A stretch of 64,000 nt of DNA, taken from Arcanobacterium_A hippocoleae_A. Its GTDB lineage: Bacteria > Actinomycetota > Actinomycetes > Actinomycetales > Actinomycetaceae. The stretch lies in NCBI GenBank assembly GCA_040360365.1, contig CP136412.1; one strand, given 5' to 3'. Below are positions 48,935 to 58,844 of this stretch, piece by piece. Position 1 is the stretch's first letter, and every line of letters starts with the position of its first letter. A program made the position numbers and the translations under genes. The notes under the pieces are model-generated. The model saw nothing but the letters and a program-made list of their open reading frames with translations, made no database searches and was not told where the DNA came from.

Positions 48935-49864
48935 TTAAGCGATTCCTTCACGCAAACTCGTTAAAGCGTGCTGCAAATCTGCAGGATATTCTGAGCTGAA
49001 TTCCACATATTTCCCGGTTATTGGATGCGCAAAGCCGAGCCGAACTGCGTGCAGCCACTGCCGTGCAAGGCCAAGCCGGCGCGCCTGCAGCGAATCTGCA
49101 CCATACATTTCATCTCCGACGCATGGATGCTTAATCGCAGCCATATGCACCCGAATCTGATGTGTTCTTCCAGTCTCAAGATGTATTTCACAGAGCGCAG
49201 CCCGCGGCATAACTTCAATTACGTCGTAATGTGTAATCGCATGTTTTCCGCCCTCACGTACGCCCATCTTCCACTCGTGCCGATTATCCCGCCCAATTGG
49301 CGCGTCAATCGTGCCGCTCAAAGGATCAGGCAATCCTTGCACTAAAGCATGATAAATCTTCGACACAGTGCGCTCTTTGAACGCCCGCTTCAGCAGCGAA
49401 TATGCTTGCTCGGACTTCGCAACAACCATACATCCGGTTGTTCCCACATCGAGCCGATGGACAATCCCTTTCCGCTCTGGCGGTCCGGAAGTGGTAAGAC
49501 GCACTCCCGCAGCCAATAATGCACCGAGAACATTCGGCCCCTCAAAATTAACCGACGCATGGGCAGCCACTCCCACAGGTTTATCGACGACGATAATGTC
49601 TGCGTCTTCAAAAATCACTTTCATTCCCGGAACCGGAGTTTCCTGCGGCTGCGGCAATGGCGGCTGCGGAAGATCTGCTTCCAATACGCATTGCGCAGTA
49701 ATCCGCTGTGCGGCTTTAGTTACCGTACTGCCGTCAATCCGGACTTTTCCGCTATCAATTAACTCACCGCATTTAGTTCGTGAAATCCCGGTGAAACGGG
49801 ACAGAACTGTATCAATCCGAGTGCCAATAAAATCTTCGGGTACCGGGTATCCCTTTATCGCCAT
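48935..49864 (-). CDS. rluD: 23S rRNA pseudouridine synthase, RluD-type
   Basis: N-terminal S4 domain (RIDTVLSRFTGISRTKCGELIDSGKVRIDG), then the synthase core with VVDKPVGVAAH, GIVHRLDVGTTGCMVVAKS (catalytic Asp in HRLD) and RTHQIRVHMAAIKHPCVGDEMYG. 309 residues, intact. Follows lspA by 11 bp, the standard Gram-positive lspA-rlu pair. Confidence 0.9.
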   Translation of the reverse strand: MAIKGYPVPEDFIGTRIDTVLSRFTGISRTKCGELIDSGKVRIDGSTVTKAAQRITAQCVLEADLPQPPLPQPQETPVPGMKVIFEDADIIVVDKPVGVAAHASVNFEGPNVLGALLAAGVRLTTSGPPERKGIVHRLDVGTTGCMVVAKSEQAYSLLKRAFKERTVSKIYHALVQGLPDPLSGTIDAPIGRDNRHEWKMGVREGGKHAITHYDVIEVMPRAALCEIHLETGRTHQIRVHMAAIKHPCVGDEMYGADSLQARRLGLARQWLHAVRLGFAHPITGKYVEFSSEYPADLQHALTSLREGIA

Positions 49865-49875
49865 TTATTCGCCTC

Positions 49876-50444
49876 TCAGCTGTTCGCACCAACTTTTTCC
49901 GCAGACAGCACAGCGGTCTCGTTCTTATCGTCCGCATCGCTCTCAAAAAATTGCATCACAATCAGCGTAATGACGCCCAGCACGAGTGCAATATCCGCAA
50001 TATTGCCGATAAACAGATTCCCGTAGCGAATGAAATCTATCACATGCCCTACCCCAAAGCCGGGATCACGAAAAAGGCGGTCAAGCAGATTCCCAAGTGC
50101 ACCGGACCAGATTACTGCCAGTACGTATTGATACTTTACTTTCCCCATCCGATACATAAAGTAAGGCATCGCAATCGTAACTACAGCGGCAAAAAGCGTA
50201 AAACCCAAGTACTTGCCGCACCAAGTGAAAAAGCGGCTCCGGAATTGAAAATCAGCTTAAAACCCAGCAGACCGCCGAGAATATCAATTGTTCTCCCAGT
50301 CCCAAGATAAACCAATGCCAGTTGTTTTGTAAGCTGATCAGCAGCCGTCAAAAACATCACAATAACGACGGAGATAAGCCATGATTTTTGATTAATTTTC
50401 ACGTCTTTAGGATACCAGCGGTGCACGTCTTTATTTAACCGCAC
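49876..50444 (-). CDS. lspA: Lipoprotein signal peptidase II (one frame break)
   Basis: Integral membrane aspartic protease cutting lipoprotein signals such as that of ZnuA. Four helices; catalytic Asp in GALGNLLDRLF and GNIADIAL. The break in the A4 run at 50200-50203 (T4 on the coding strand) separates FSLGAASTWV from FTLFAAVVTIAMPYF. Repaired length about 189 residues. N-terminal start uncertain (an internal start near KINQKSWL is possible). Confidence 0.9.
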
Positions 50445-50498
50445 GAGAAAAATTAAATCGATATTACGTCAATATCTCTGCTGGAAACAGATTTCATT

Positions 50499-50997
50499 AT
50501 GCAGCTGTCGGCAAAATTATCTCTGTATTAAGTAACTGGTAGCGGGAAGTCAGGTTCGCTACGCAAATTAACGACGGGCATGCCAATACCGCGTAGCTGC
50601 TGGAAAGAACTCATTTTTCATTACGCAACCGGTGACAAGATTTTTCTTACGTAACTAGTGGCAGGAAGTAGGAAATTTCACGTAACTAGTGGCAGGAACT
50701 CATTTTCGCTGCGTAAGTGATGGCAAGAACTCAAGCTATATTTTTCATCGGCGGAAGCGTTTACGTTTGCAGGTCACAAGCTTGAGATAACGACGGCTCT
50801 CCCGTCGTTAATCAAAAGCACGCATTTTGCCACCAGTTACGTTAAAAATACGAATTTCGCCACCAGTTACGTAAGGCAGCGGGCATTACGCCATCACTTA
50901 CGTGGACTAACAAGCATTTTGCCGCTAGTTACGTGCGCTCGCGCGAACTTTTCCATCAGTTGCGTAAGTCAAAGCAGATTCTGCTGTCGGTTACGTC
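50499..50997 (+). repeat. Composite inverted-array element, copy 3 (largest)
   Basis: Left arm units start at about 50499, 50530, 50561, 50591, 50622, 50649, 50680 and 50711; right arm units (inverted) at 50829, 50859, 50890, 50921, 50952 and 50983. Right-arm spacings are 30, 31, 31, 31, 31. The core holds AACGACGG/CCGTCGTT with a 5-nt loop (50789-50809). A second AACGACGG occurs at 50579-50586 inside the left arm. Fills most of the gap between lspA and divIVA. See findings. Confidence 0.92.
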
Positions 50998-51066
50998 ATC
51001 CAACACTTGCTGAATAAAACGAGAATGTGAAGCGTCCTCTTAGCTGGATCCAGTTTATCCGGTTCC

Positions 51067-51118
51067 AAGCGGTGTTTTTTGCATAATGCTCAGGGTTGAT
51101 CTATGCAAAAACGCCGCT
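51067..51118. other. Long near-perfect inverted repeat beside copy 3
   Basis: AAGCGGTGTTTTTTGCATA (51067-51085) and TATGCAAAAACGCCGCTT (51102-51119), about 17 paired bases around a 16-nt loop. There is no gene between it and the divIVA terminator on the left side of divIVA. It may be a terminator or a small structured RNA; not part of the 31-bp arrays. Confidence 0.5.
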
Positions 51119-51266
51119 TTCTGCCCAAACAAACCCCAGTTTCATTGCGGTAAATACAAACGAAAAGGCGAAAGCCGTTAAAATCCATTTTCGATTATCA
51201 AACCCGAATAACCCGCATCGAAAACAATATTACTGATAACTTTGAATCCGGCTGCAGAAAAACAAA

Positions 51267-51298
51267 AAGGGGCATTTGCCAAAACGCTAATGCCCCTT
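51267..51298 (-). terminator. Terminator of divIVA
   Basis: AAGGGGCATT/AATGCCCCTT 10-bp stem, followed on the minus strand by TTTTGTTTTT. 20 bp past the divIVA stop. Confidence 0.85.
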
Positions 51299-51317
51299 AA
51301 TGAGTCAAAGAAAGACC

Positions 51318-51914
51318 TTAAATCTGGTTGTTTGAAGTCTCTACATTCTGCAGCAACGACTCTAAATAGTGCTTCAAACGAGAACGGTAATCCCGCTCAA
51401 ATTCACGCAGCTCGGAAATCTTACGTTCCATAACTGAACGCTCTTCCTCCAACTTAGTAAGAGTACGATTATGCACTTCCTCAGCTTCAGTGATGATTCT
51501 CGTGCGCTCAGACTCAGCTTCGGAAATCATCCGATCAGACTCACTCTTACCATTTGCGATGTATTCGTCGTGGAGACGCTGTGCAAGCGCAAGCACGCCC
51601 GCAGCACTCTTTGCCTCATCGCTAACACCTTCATTCGGCATAGAAGTGAATGTAGCGGTCTGATCTGCGGCAGTTGGTTCTTGGTGTACTGGTGCCGGAA
51701 TTGCTTCACCAGCTGCATGTTCAAGCTCAAGAACGCGCACCTGAGCACCTTTAAGCTGCGATTCAAGATCCGCCTTATCCTTAGTAAGCTGCGCAATAGT
51801 CTCAGCAACCTGGTCTAGGAAGAAATCGACTTCATCTTGGTCGTATCCTTCTTCGACACGCTTCGGTTCTTTAAAGCGCATATTTACAACATCGTGTTCC
51901 GTCAGCAATGCCAT
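51318..51914 (-). CDS. divIVA: DivIVA/Wag31 polar growth and division protein
   Basis: Membrane-curvature-sensing coiled-coil protein organising polar wall growth in actinobacteria. N-terminal domain LLTEHDVVNMRFKEPKRVEEGYDQDEVDFFLDQVAETIAQL, a linker with Pro/Ala/Thr, then a second long coiled coil (DRMISEAESERTRIITEAEEVHNRTL). 198 residues, intact. Last gene of the division cluster, with its own strong terminator. Confidence 0.95.
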   Translation of the reverse strand: MALLTEHDVVNMRFKEPKRVEEGYDQDEVDFFLDQVAETIAQLTKDKADLESQLKGAQVRVLELEHAAGEAIPAPVHQEPTAADQTATFTSMPNEGVSDEAKSAAGVLALAQRLHDEYIANGKSESDRMISEAESERTRIITEAEEVHNRTLTKLEEERSVMERKISELREFERDYRSRLKHYLESLLQNVETSNNQI

Positions 51915-52096
51915 ATCTGTTCCTCATTTACTATGATGACTTGCTCTGAAGCGCACTTTCACATTTGCCACTCCAGTACAAAATGTTTACATGCTCTTTC
52001 TTACCATATTCAAGCTTCTCATCGCTACATAATCGTTATTATTAGGAGAGATTTCGCGCTTAAATCTAACAAATATCCAATTTTCAGTTAAATCAA

Positions 52097-52417
52097 TCAG
52101 CACTTCCGCCCGATACGAGCAAAAAATTTAAGAAAAATTCCGAAAGTTATAATCCGCTGCAAAAGCTTTATTCCAAAGAAAAGTACTAAGAATCCTACAT
52201 CAAAAGCGATTGCGCCAATACGTATCGGCGGAATGTATCTTCCTAAAAGCGCAGCGGAGGATCTGTCGCACGGTACACAAAGTTGGCGAGCACCAAAATC
52301 ATGCCTTTCGGCTCCCAGCTGCGGGAAAAACTTGCACCAAGTCGAAAATTATCCGGGAAAAGAGCACAAAAGTATAAAGCTCGAGAATCCAATAAAAAAT
52401 CAAAAAAACGAACTCAT
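52097..52417 (-). CDS. yggT: YggT family membrane protein (three frame breaks)
   Basis: Found by repairing frames: ATG 52415-52417 (GGAG just upstream), then MSSFFLIFYWILELYTFVLF, IIFDLVQVFSRSWEPKG, VLANFVYRATDPPLRFLGRY, IPPIRIGAIAFDVGFLVLFF. The TDPPLRFLRRxIPPxRxG block is the YggT signature. One base is missing in each of the runs at 52402-52408, 52326-52330 and 52244-52247. About 107 residues, two helices. Its place between sepF and divIVA is the conserved one in actinobacteria. Confidence 0.85.
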
Positions 52418-52647
52418 AACTCCAGATCCACCACCCGATTAGTTTTACGAAAGCAGAAAGACCAACGATAACACATAATAGACAAACTACAGCATCTGAC
52501 GCGAAGAATGCACGCAGCGCAATAGCGCTTTCGCAAGCCGAACCGCAGCTGCTGCAAACACACAGATACCATAGATACCACAGATTAATGCAGAAAATAC
52601 CGCAAATTCGCGAAGTAAAAACTAGTACTCCGCAGCAGCAGAATTAA

Positions 52648-53070
52648 TCAGCGGGTGAAATCGTGATCCGTATCCTTTCCCTGCGATTCAAGCTTCACAT
52701 GATGCGGAGTGAGCAAAAACACGTCTTCAGAAATCCGTGAAAATGCACCCTCAAGCCCGAAACATAACCCAAGTGCGAAATCAACAATTCGTGCCCGCTC
52801 AACATTATCTGCTTCACTCAGATTCAGAATCACTGGTGTACCCGAACGGAATTCTTCAGCGAAATCACGAATATCACGGTAAGATCCGACCCACAATGTG
52901 ACAATACGCGAAATTTCCGCGGCAGCTACTGAATGCAGCTGACCGACCGGCGCTTCTTCATATTCCGCAATCTCTTGATTCTCAGTGTAGCCGTCAAACT
53001 CAGACTCGTCATATTCATATTCGTCTTCGAAAGCTGCTGCTTTCTGGTTCAAGCGGTCTAGAAAACCCAT
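52648..53070 (-). CDS. sepF: SepF cell division protein
   Basis: Membrane anchor and bundler of FtsZ where ftsA is absent. N-terminal amphipathic helix MGFLDRLNQKAAAF, an acidic linker (DEYEYDESEFDGYTE), then the core (IVTLWVGSYRDIRDFAEEFRSGTPVILNLSEADNVERARIVDFALGLCFGLEGAFSRISEDVFLLTP). 140 residues, intact. Lies 240 bp downstream of ftsZ; the yggS-type gene often found between is missing. Confidence 0.93.
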   Translation of the reverse strand: MGFLDRLNQKAAAFEDEYEYDESEFDGYTENQEIAEYEEAPVGQLHSVAAAEISRIVTLWVGSYRDIRDFAEEFRSGTPVILNLSEADNVERARIVDFALGLCFGLEGAFSRISEDVFLLTPHHVKLESQGKDTDHDFTR

Positions 53071-53221
53071 AAGAACTCCTTAATTTATTGCTTCTACCAC
53101 GCTAGCGAAGGTTTGGTATTTGTAGAGTGATTTTCTTGGTGTGTCTTATTTTCTCTGAACACAAGTCACGTAAATCCGGAACTGAAATTCACAGTTACGG
53201 ATTATCAAAATCCGAAGACCC

Positions 53222-53260
53222 GCGGCTCTGATTAGCTCAGCAACTGAAAATCAGAGCCGC
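53222..53260 (-). terminator. Hairpin between ftsZ and sepF
   Basis: Perfect 12-bp stem GCGGCTCTGATT/AATCAGAGCCGC with a 15-nt loop. No strong T run follows on the minus strand, so termination may be partial. Confidence 0.5.
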
Positions 53261-53309
53261 AGATATCAAATTCGGCAGATTCTATCCTTCGGAGAAATAA
53301 ACTTGTTTT

Positions 53310-54563
53310 CTATTTCGCAACAGGTTCATTCCTCATAAGAAAGCAAAAATCTGGAATATCAATCGACGGACGAGCCGGTTTCTCATACCGCCGCTCGCTG
53401 TGCGCCGGGTATTCAGCAGCTGCTTCCGTTTCAATATTTTTCGCATATGGAGCTACCGGAGTAGCGACGGAACCATTTACTATTGGCCGTGCTGCAACAC
53501 GTTCCGGCACTCCTCCAGCTAAATCAGATTCATCTAATGTCGGGATTGTTCCATGTGTGTTTGCTGCAGCTGGTACAGCCGGCATTGAATGTTTTGCATC
53601 TTCCGGAGCAAGATAATCTTCAGATTCGTCAAAGCCAGCTGCAATCACTGTTACCCGCAATTCGTCGCCAAGAGATTCATCAATAACCAAACCGACAATA
53701 ATATTTGCATTCGGATCGACAGCTTCTTTCACCATCTGGGAGGCTTCTGCAAACTCGCGCAAACTCAAATCGGTGGAAGCAGTAAATGCAAGCAATACAC
53801 CGTGCGCCCCATTAATCCGTGCTTCCAACAGCGGCGAAGAAATCGCATTCTCGGTCGCTTTCAGTGAACGTTCCGGACCTGTTGCCGTCCCGATACCCAT
53901 TAGCGCGGTACCGGCGTCTTTCATAATCGCTTTCACATCAGCGAAATCGAGATTTACTTCTCCCGGCTTCGTAATTAAATCGGAAATGCCTTTCACTCCG
54001 GAATGAAGCACTTCATCGGCCATCCGAAAGGCTTCAATTACGCCTAGTTCCGCATTTGAAATTTCAAGTAACCGATCATTTGGAATCACAATGAGTGTAT
54101 CAACTGCTGCACGAAGTTCTGCGATACCAGAATTTGCATTGCGGGTTCGCTGCGGACCTTCGAAACCAAACGGACGTGTGACCACACCGACAGTTAACGC
54201 ACCAGATTCGCGGGCAATTCTTGCAACTACCGGAGCTGCTCCCGTACCAGTGCCGCCGCCTTCACCTGCTGTTACAAAAACCATATCTGCTGCGCCGATT
54301 GCATCTCGAATCAATTCGAGGTTTTCTTCCGCAGCACGACGGCCGACCGTCGGGTCAGCACCTGCTCCGAGACCATTCGACACATCCCGACCAATATCAA
54401 GTTTCGTATCAGCTTCAGACTTTGCAAGCGACTGGTTATCAGTATTCACTGCAATGAATTCCACACCGGCAAGACCATCTTCAATCATTCGATCGACAGC
54501 ATTAACACCGCCGCCGCCAACTCCAATTACCTTAATGTCAGCTGCATTATTGAAAGCTTCCAT
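53310..54563 (-). CDS. ftsZ: FtsZ (C-terminal tail probably misread)
   Basis: Tubulin-like GTPase forming the division ring. GGGGVNAVDRMIE, the tubulin signature AGEGGGTGTGAAP, the catalytic loop FADVKAIMKDAGTALMG and a C-terminal linker are all present. As read it ends SIDIPDFCFLMRNEPVAK. Adding one T to the run at 53345-53349 gives SIDIPDFLLSYEE and a stop about 20 bp earlier, closer to the conserved C-terminal peptide that binds SepF. 417 residues as read, about 411 if repaired. Confidence 0.95.
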   Translation of the reverse strand: MEAFNNAADIKVIGVGGGGVNAVDRMIEDGLAGVEFIAVNTDNQSLAKSEADTKLDIGRDVSNGLGAGADPTVGRRAAEENLELIRDAIGAADMVFVTAGEGGGTGTGAAPVVARIARESGALTVGVVTRPFGFEGPQRTRNANSGIAELRAAVDTLIVIPNDRLLEISNAELGVIEAFRMADEVLHSGVKGISDLITKPGEVNLDFADVKAIMKDAGTALMGIGTATGPERSLKATENAISSPLLEARINGAHGVLLAFTASTDLSLREFAEASQMVKEAVDPNANIIVGLVIDESLGDELRVTVIAAGFDESEDYLAPEDAKHSMPAVPAAANTHGTIPTLDESDLAGGVPERVAARPIVNGSVATPVAPYAKNIETEAAAEYPAHSERRYEKPARPSIDIPDFCFLMRNEPVAK

Positions 54564-54853
54564 AAAACTACCCTTTTAATTTTCAAAAACCTCAAGCAGA
54601 ACTTGAAGTTTTTCGGCTTTAATCTCGGGCAAAAGGTAATGTGTATTGAGCTAAATTTCGAGGATTTCGACGGCGTGTTGAAAAAATCTTCGCAAGTAAA
54701 ATTAATTTTCAGAATTTTCAGAAAAATAATTTGGTGCGAATACCGCAAACACACTTCGAAAATATGATTCCGCAGCACTATTTCCACCGGAAATCAGGCA
54801 GCAGATAAGCTTATATCCGGAAAATCTGCAGCAGCGTGCAGCAGATAACGATT

Positions 54854-56149
54854 TCAACTCGCAACTGGTGCCTCAGGCATTGAGATATCAAAATGTTTCT
54901 TGTCTTTTTCCATCATCAGCACCTTGAGAATTTTGGCTTTCATCTCATTTTTCTCGGAAATGCCCCAGTTTACAGTAATACCGTTTTTTAAATGAAACAT
55001 GAATTGCCCAGAAGCACTATAATCCACCTGCGCAATCTGATTTTTTACCTCAGCATCAATCGCTTTCAGCAGGGCGAGTGTCAGCTCTACAACCTTTTCT
55101 TGTTTCTTTCCCGCTGGAATCGCACCCAACCGCACTATTTCGGTAAGATCTTTCGGATCAGCTTTCATGACTTGTCCGCGAAAATTCAGCGCCGTGCAGG
55201 TATCTCCCTGGGGAACACAGAAAATTGGTTTTGCGGGCTGTAAAACCACGTTTACCGGAGCAAAAATGAAATTTCAAGGTTTGCTGCAGCCACTTCCGGA
55301 ATCTGCGAAATTTCTGCCGGCAAACCAGAATGGCGTAAAAACAGCAATGGTTCGCCATCATATTTTGCAAGCACTTTTTTAACCTGTGATTCACTAATAA
55401 TCGACGGTGCCTGAGTTCCCGTAATATTCACTTTCGCTGCATTAAAACGGGCGAATGGAGCAAAAAGAATCAGCCAAACAAGTCCGCAAAGCGCAGCGAT
55501 AACTCCCGCCCCAATCGCATAACGCCGTAATACAACCCGGCGCCGTTCACTTTTCTTCTCTGCAAGACGCGCCGCAAGTGAAATTGCTGATTCTCCTGCT
55601 GTCTCACGGTATTTTTGCTTTTTTAAAGCGCGGTGAGATTTATTAAATTCTGGTTTCCGGGTGAGAATCTTTTTTGTATGAAGCTCACTAACCCATTTTT
55701 CAGTTTTGCACCGCGGAAACCAGCAAGCCGGGAATCATTGGCATTATCTGCGAGCTGCTGCATTTCATTTGTCAGCTGTGAAGCAACTGCAGTTGGGGAT
55801 GCTTCCAAAGAATCAGATTCACCCGAAATTGGCTTATTTTCCGCAGCTTCAGATTTACCGAATTTGCGTGGATTCACCGCCCGAAGCTTCGCCAAAAAGT
55901 ATGTCCCGGTTTCGGCTGATCCGAATCAGCTGCTAAATCAGCAGTTCCTGCAGTTAACGCAGCAGATTCATCAGCTTTCAGACTCCGTTGACTGCCCGAA
56001 AACTCTGCCGTCGGCACAGAATCTTCAGAGTGCGGAAAAAATCGCCGTGCAGAAATCTCACCTCCGGCGGAAAATTCTTCCGGGCTTATCTCAACCGACT
56101 GCTCTAATCTGCGCGGATGAGGTTTTCGCGGCTGCTTGGGTTCGCGCAT
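54854..56149 (-). CDS. ftsQ: FtsQ division protein (three frame breaks)
   Basis: Bitopic divisome protein. Reassembled from four pieces: MREPKQPRKPHPRR… (56149), a long acidic cytoplasmic part, LAKLRAVNPRKF…, KKILTRKPEF…, one helix (YAIGAGVIAALCGLVWLILFAPF), a POTRA domain (FNAAKVNITGTQAPSIISESQVKKVL), then FFAPVNVVLQPAKP to 54854. One base is missing at each of 55894-55898, 55670-55675 and 55262-55266. About 432 residues; the cytoplasmic part is long, as in many actinobacteria. Starts right at the murC stop. Confidence 0.85.
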
Positions 56150-57535
56150 TCAGTATGCTCCTCGCTCAAGTTCTTGCGCGATAATAGTTCCAAGTTTTGT
56201 CACATCACCTGCGCCCATAGTAATGATAAAATCACCGCAATGAGTTCCCTGCACAATTTTCTGAGCAGACTCTTCCATATCCGCAATGAATAATGAACCT
56301 GGCAGGAGTTCGGCAATCACGTCACCATCATCACCGTCATCAGGCGTCTCACGTGCAGCATATGCCGAAGTAATTATCACGCGGTCAGCAAGTGAAAGTG
56401 CCTGCGCAAATTCGCGTTTAAAATTCGTCGTCCGCGAATAGAGGTGCGGCTGGAAAAGCACATGAACTTTTCCTGCGCAAAGTTCCTTTGCTGTAGTAAG
56501 CGCAGCGAAAACTTCGGTTGGATGATGCGCATAGTCGTCAATTACGGTAATTCCATCCACTGCTGCACGTACTTCAAAACGGCGTGCAGTGCCGCGGAAT
56601 TCTGCCAGTCCTTTGGCCATATTTTCTCCGTCTGCCCCCGATTCAATCCCCGCAAGCAGTGCGCCAACGCTATTTAAAAGCATATGTTTTCCTGGAACCT
56701 GCAATGAAAGTTTTATTTTCTGATTTTGCTGCTCCCCAATAATCTCAACGTCACCGCAGTTTTCGGAACTGCGGTTCGCAGCGGAATGCGTCAGTTTCGC
56801 ATGGCATTCACTAAAGTCCGGTTTCTCACCAGTGCCGTAAGTATGCACACGAATCCCCGCATTTGCTGCATTTTCAGCGAGAAGCAGCGAACCAGGATGA
56901 TCAGCACAGCAAATCAGCAGCCCTCCGGGAATTATACAGTGTGCAAAATCCAAGAATGCCTGCATAAAATTTTCTTTGCTCCCATAATGATCCAGGTGGT
57001 CGGGTTCCACATTAGTGACCAAAGCGATCCGCGGACGATAATTCAAGAATGAACCGTCGGATTCATCCGCCTCTGCCACAATCATTTTCCCATTACCAAA
57101 GTGTCCGCCTGAAGATCCGTCTGCAAGCCCTCCGCCAATTGCGCGCGACGGATCAAGACCCAAATAATCAAACGCCACCGCAATCATCGCACTGGCGGAA
57201 GTCTTTCCGTGAGCACCAGCGACGGCAATAAAATCTTTCGTACCAGATGCTAATGTAAGCGCTTGTGAACGGTGAATAATTTTTTGTCCCCGCTCCTGGG
57301 CAATCAGCAATTCCGGATTATCTGGTTTGATTGCCGACGAATACACAATTACCGAATCAGCTGGAACATTTTCTGCTGCATGTCCGAGATATGTTTTAAT
57401 TCCGAGAGCAGAAAGATGCGCAGTGTATTCGGAGCTGCTGCGATCAGATCCGGTAATCTGGTGCCCTTCAGCAAACAACAGTTCGGCTACCACTGACATC
57501 CCAGCTCCGCCGATTCCAATCAAATGAAACTTCAT
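56150..57535 (-). CDS. murC: UDP-N-acetylmuramate-L-alanine ligase
   Basis: Adds L-Ala to UDP-MurNAc in peptidoglycan synthesis. The start is MKFHLIGIGGAGMSVVAELL at 57535; the longer frame to 57616 lacks support. GITGSDRSSS-like nucleotide contact (QITGSDRSSSEYT), ATP loop VAGAHGKTSASAM, EADESDGSFL, VTNVEPDHLDHYG and DDYAHHPTE follow in order. About 461 residues, intact. Confidence 0.95.
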   Translation of the reverse strand: MKFHLIGIGGAGMSVVAELLFAEGHQITGSDRSSSEYTAHLSALGIKTYLGHAAENVPADSVIVYSSAIKPDNPELLIAQERGQKIIHRSQALTLASGTKDFIAVAGAHGKTSASAMIAVAFDYLGLDPSRAIGGGLADGSSGGHFGNGKMIVAEADESDGSFLNYRPRIALVTNVEPDHLDHYGSKENFMQAFLDFAHCIIPGGLLICCADHPGSLLLAENAANAGIRVHTYGTGEKPDFSECHAKLTHSAANRSSENCGDVEIIGEQQNQKIKLSLQVPGKHMLLNSVGALLAGIESGADGENMAKGLAEFRGTARRFEVRAAVDGITVIDDYAHHPTEVFAALTTAKELCAGKVHVLFQPHLYSRTTNFKREFAQALSLADRVIITSAYAARETPDDGDDGDVIAELLPGSLFIADMEESAQKIVQGTHCGDFIITMGAGDVTKLGTIIAQELERGAY

Positions 57536-57649
57536 CTCAATACTTCTCCATAAAATAGTTAGTAAACTGCCGAAATAATCATTAACCGCAGCCGGAAGAA
57601 AATACTTTACCGGCAAGAATCAAAACTGGCTTCGGATAAAAGAATAATG

Positions 57650-58766
57650 CTACTGCAAAATAACCGCAGCAAGTTGAGCTGCTGCATCGATTCGTGCCGC
57701 TGCACGCGCTTTCGACGCCATCGCTGTTAACTTTTCCAAAGCTAACAGCGGAAGCACTTTTTCCCGCAAAACATCAGTATTGAACTCGTTGTCTGGAATC
57801 AGAATTGCCCCGCCGGCTTCAACCAAATCTTTTGCATTTAGCGCCTGCTCGCCATTGCCAACCGCCAGCGGCACAAACACAGCCGGAATCCCTAATGCAG
57901 AAACTTCGCAGACCATACCTGCACCTGCACGGGTAATCACCAAATCTGCGAATGAATAAATTTCATCGATATTTGCAGCGTACTCAAGCACTTGATACGT
58001 TCCCCGCACCTGCGCTGTCTGTGCTTGAACTTCATCAATTTTGCCCTTTCCGCAAATGTGCAGCACCTGAAAACCAGAATCGAGAATTTCCTGAGCACAT
58101 TGTGCAACCACTTCATTAATGTGCTGCGCGCCAAGCGAACCGCCGGTAACTACCAGAATCGGCAGATCCGAATCTAAACCATACTTTTGCGCATTTTGGT
58201 TCCGGATTTGCGGATTCTTTTTCATAAGGGCAAGCTCGCTGATCTGTTTGCGCAGCGGCAGACCTGTCACAACCGTCTCTCCGTGCTTTGCCCGCAATGG
58301 AGTATTTTTGAAAGAAAGCGCGACGGTATTTGCCATCCGCGCCCCGAATTTGTTTGCCATACCTGGAAGCGCATTACCCTCGTGCACCACGATTTTCAGA
58401 TTCCGTTTTTTGCTGCTGCATAAACTGGTGTGGAAACATAACCTCCAAAACCAACAACAGTATCTGCTTGAACCTGCGCAAGAATCTCACCGGCTTGTTT
58501 TACTGCTTTCCGAAATCGGAAGAAAAATTTCAATGCCGCCATGTTTGGGCGGCGCGGAAACGGGACCCGCTCAATAGTACGCAGCTCGAATCCTGCAGCC
58601 GGAACAAGTTCTTGTTCCAAACCTTTTCTGTACCGACTATTGTCACCGCAGCTGCTGAATCATTCCGAGAAATCGCATCTGCTGTTGCAAGAAGCGGATT
58701 CACATGCCCGGCCGTCCCGCCGCCGGCTAATACAATTGAACGATGCTGTGTGTAGTTTACATTCAT
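57650..58766 (-). CDS. murG: MurG N-acetylglucosaminyltransferase (one frame break)
   Basis: Makes lipid II from lipid I at the inner membrane face. N-terminal IVLAGGGTAGHVNPLLATADAI, then VGFGGYVSTPVYAAAK; after the break KRNLKIVVHEGNALPGMANKFGARMA, VVTGGSLGAQHINEVV and VITRAGAGMVCEVSALGIPAVFVPL. One base missing in the T6 run at 58406-58411. Repaired length about 372 residues. Confidence 0.95.
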
Positions 58767-58844
58767 AATTATCCTTATTCTTCGGTAGTTTTCAGGAGTG
58801 CCTTGGAACGTGATACGAGACGCGGGCTGATCTGAAAATTCTCT

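Noticed and set aside
50499..50997. CRISPR array
   Set aside because: Units are about 16 nt, spacers about 15 nt and partly conserved, the orientation inverts at a core, and there are no cas genes anywhere in the window.
52233..52442. + strand 69-codon gene between sepF and divIVA
   Set aside because: It is the antisense of yggT, which is recognisable on the minus strand after repairing three runs.
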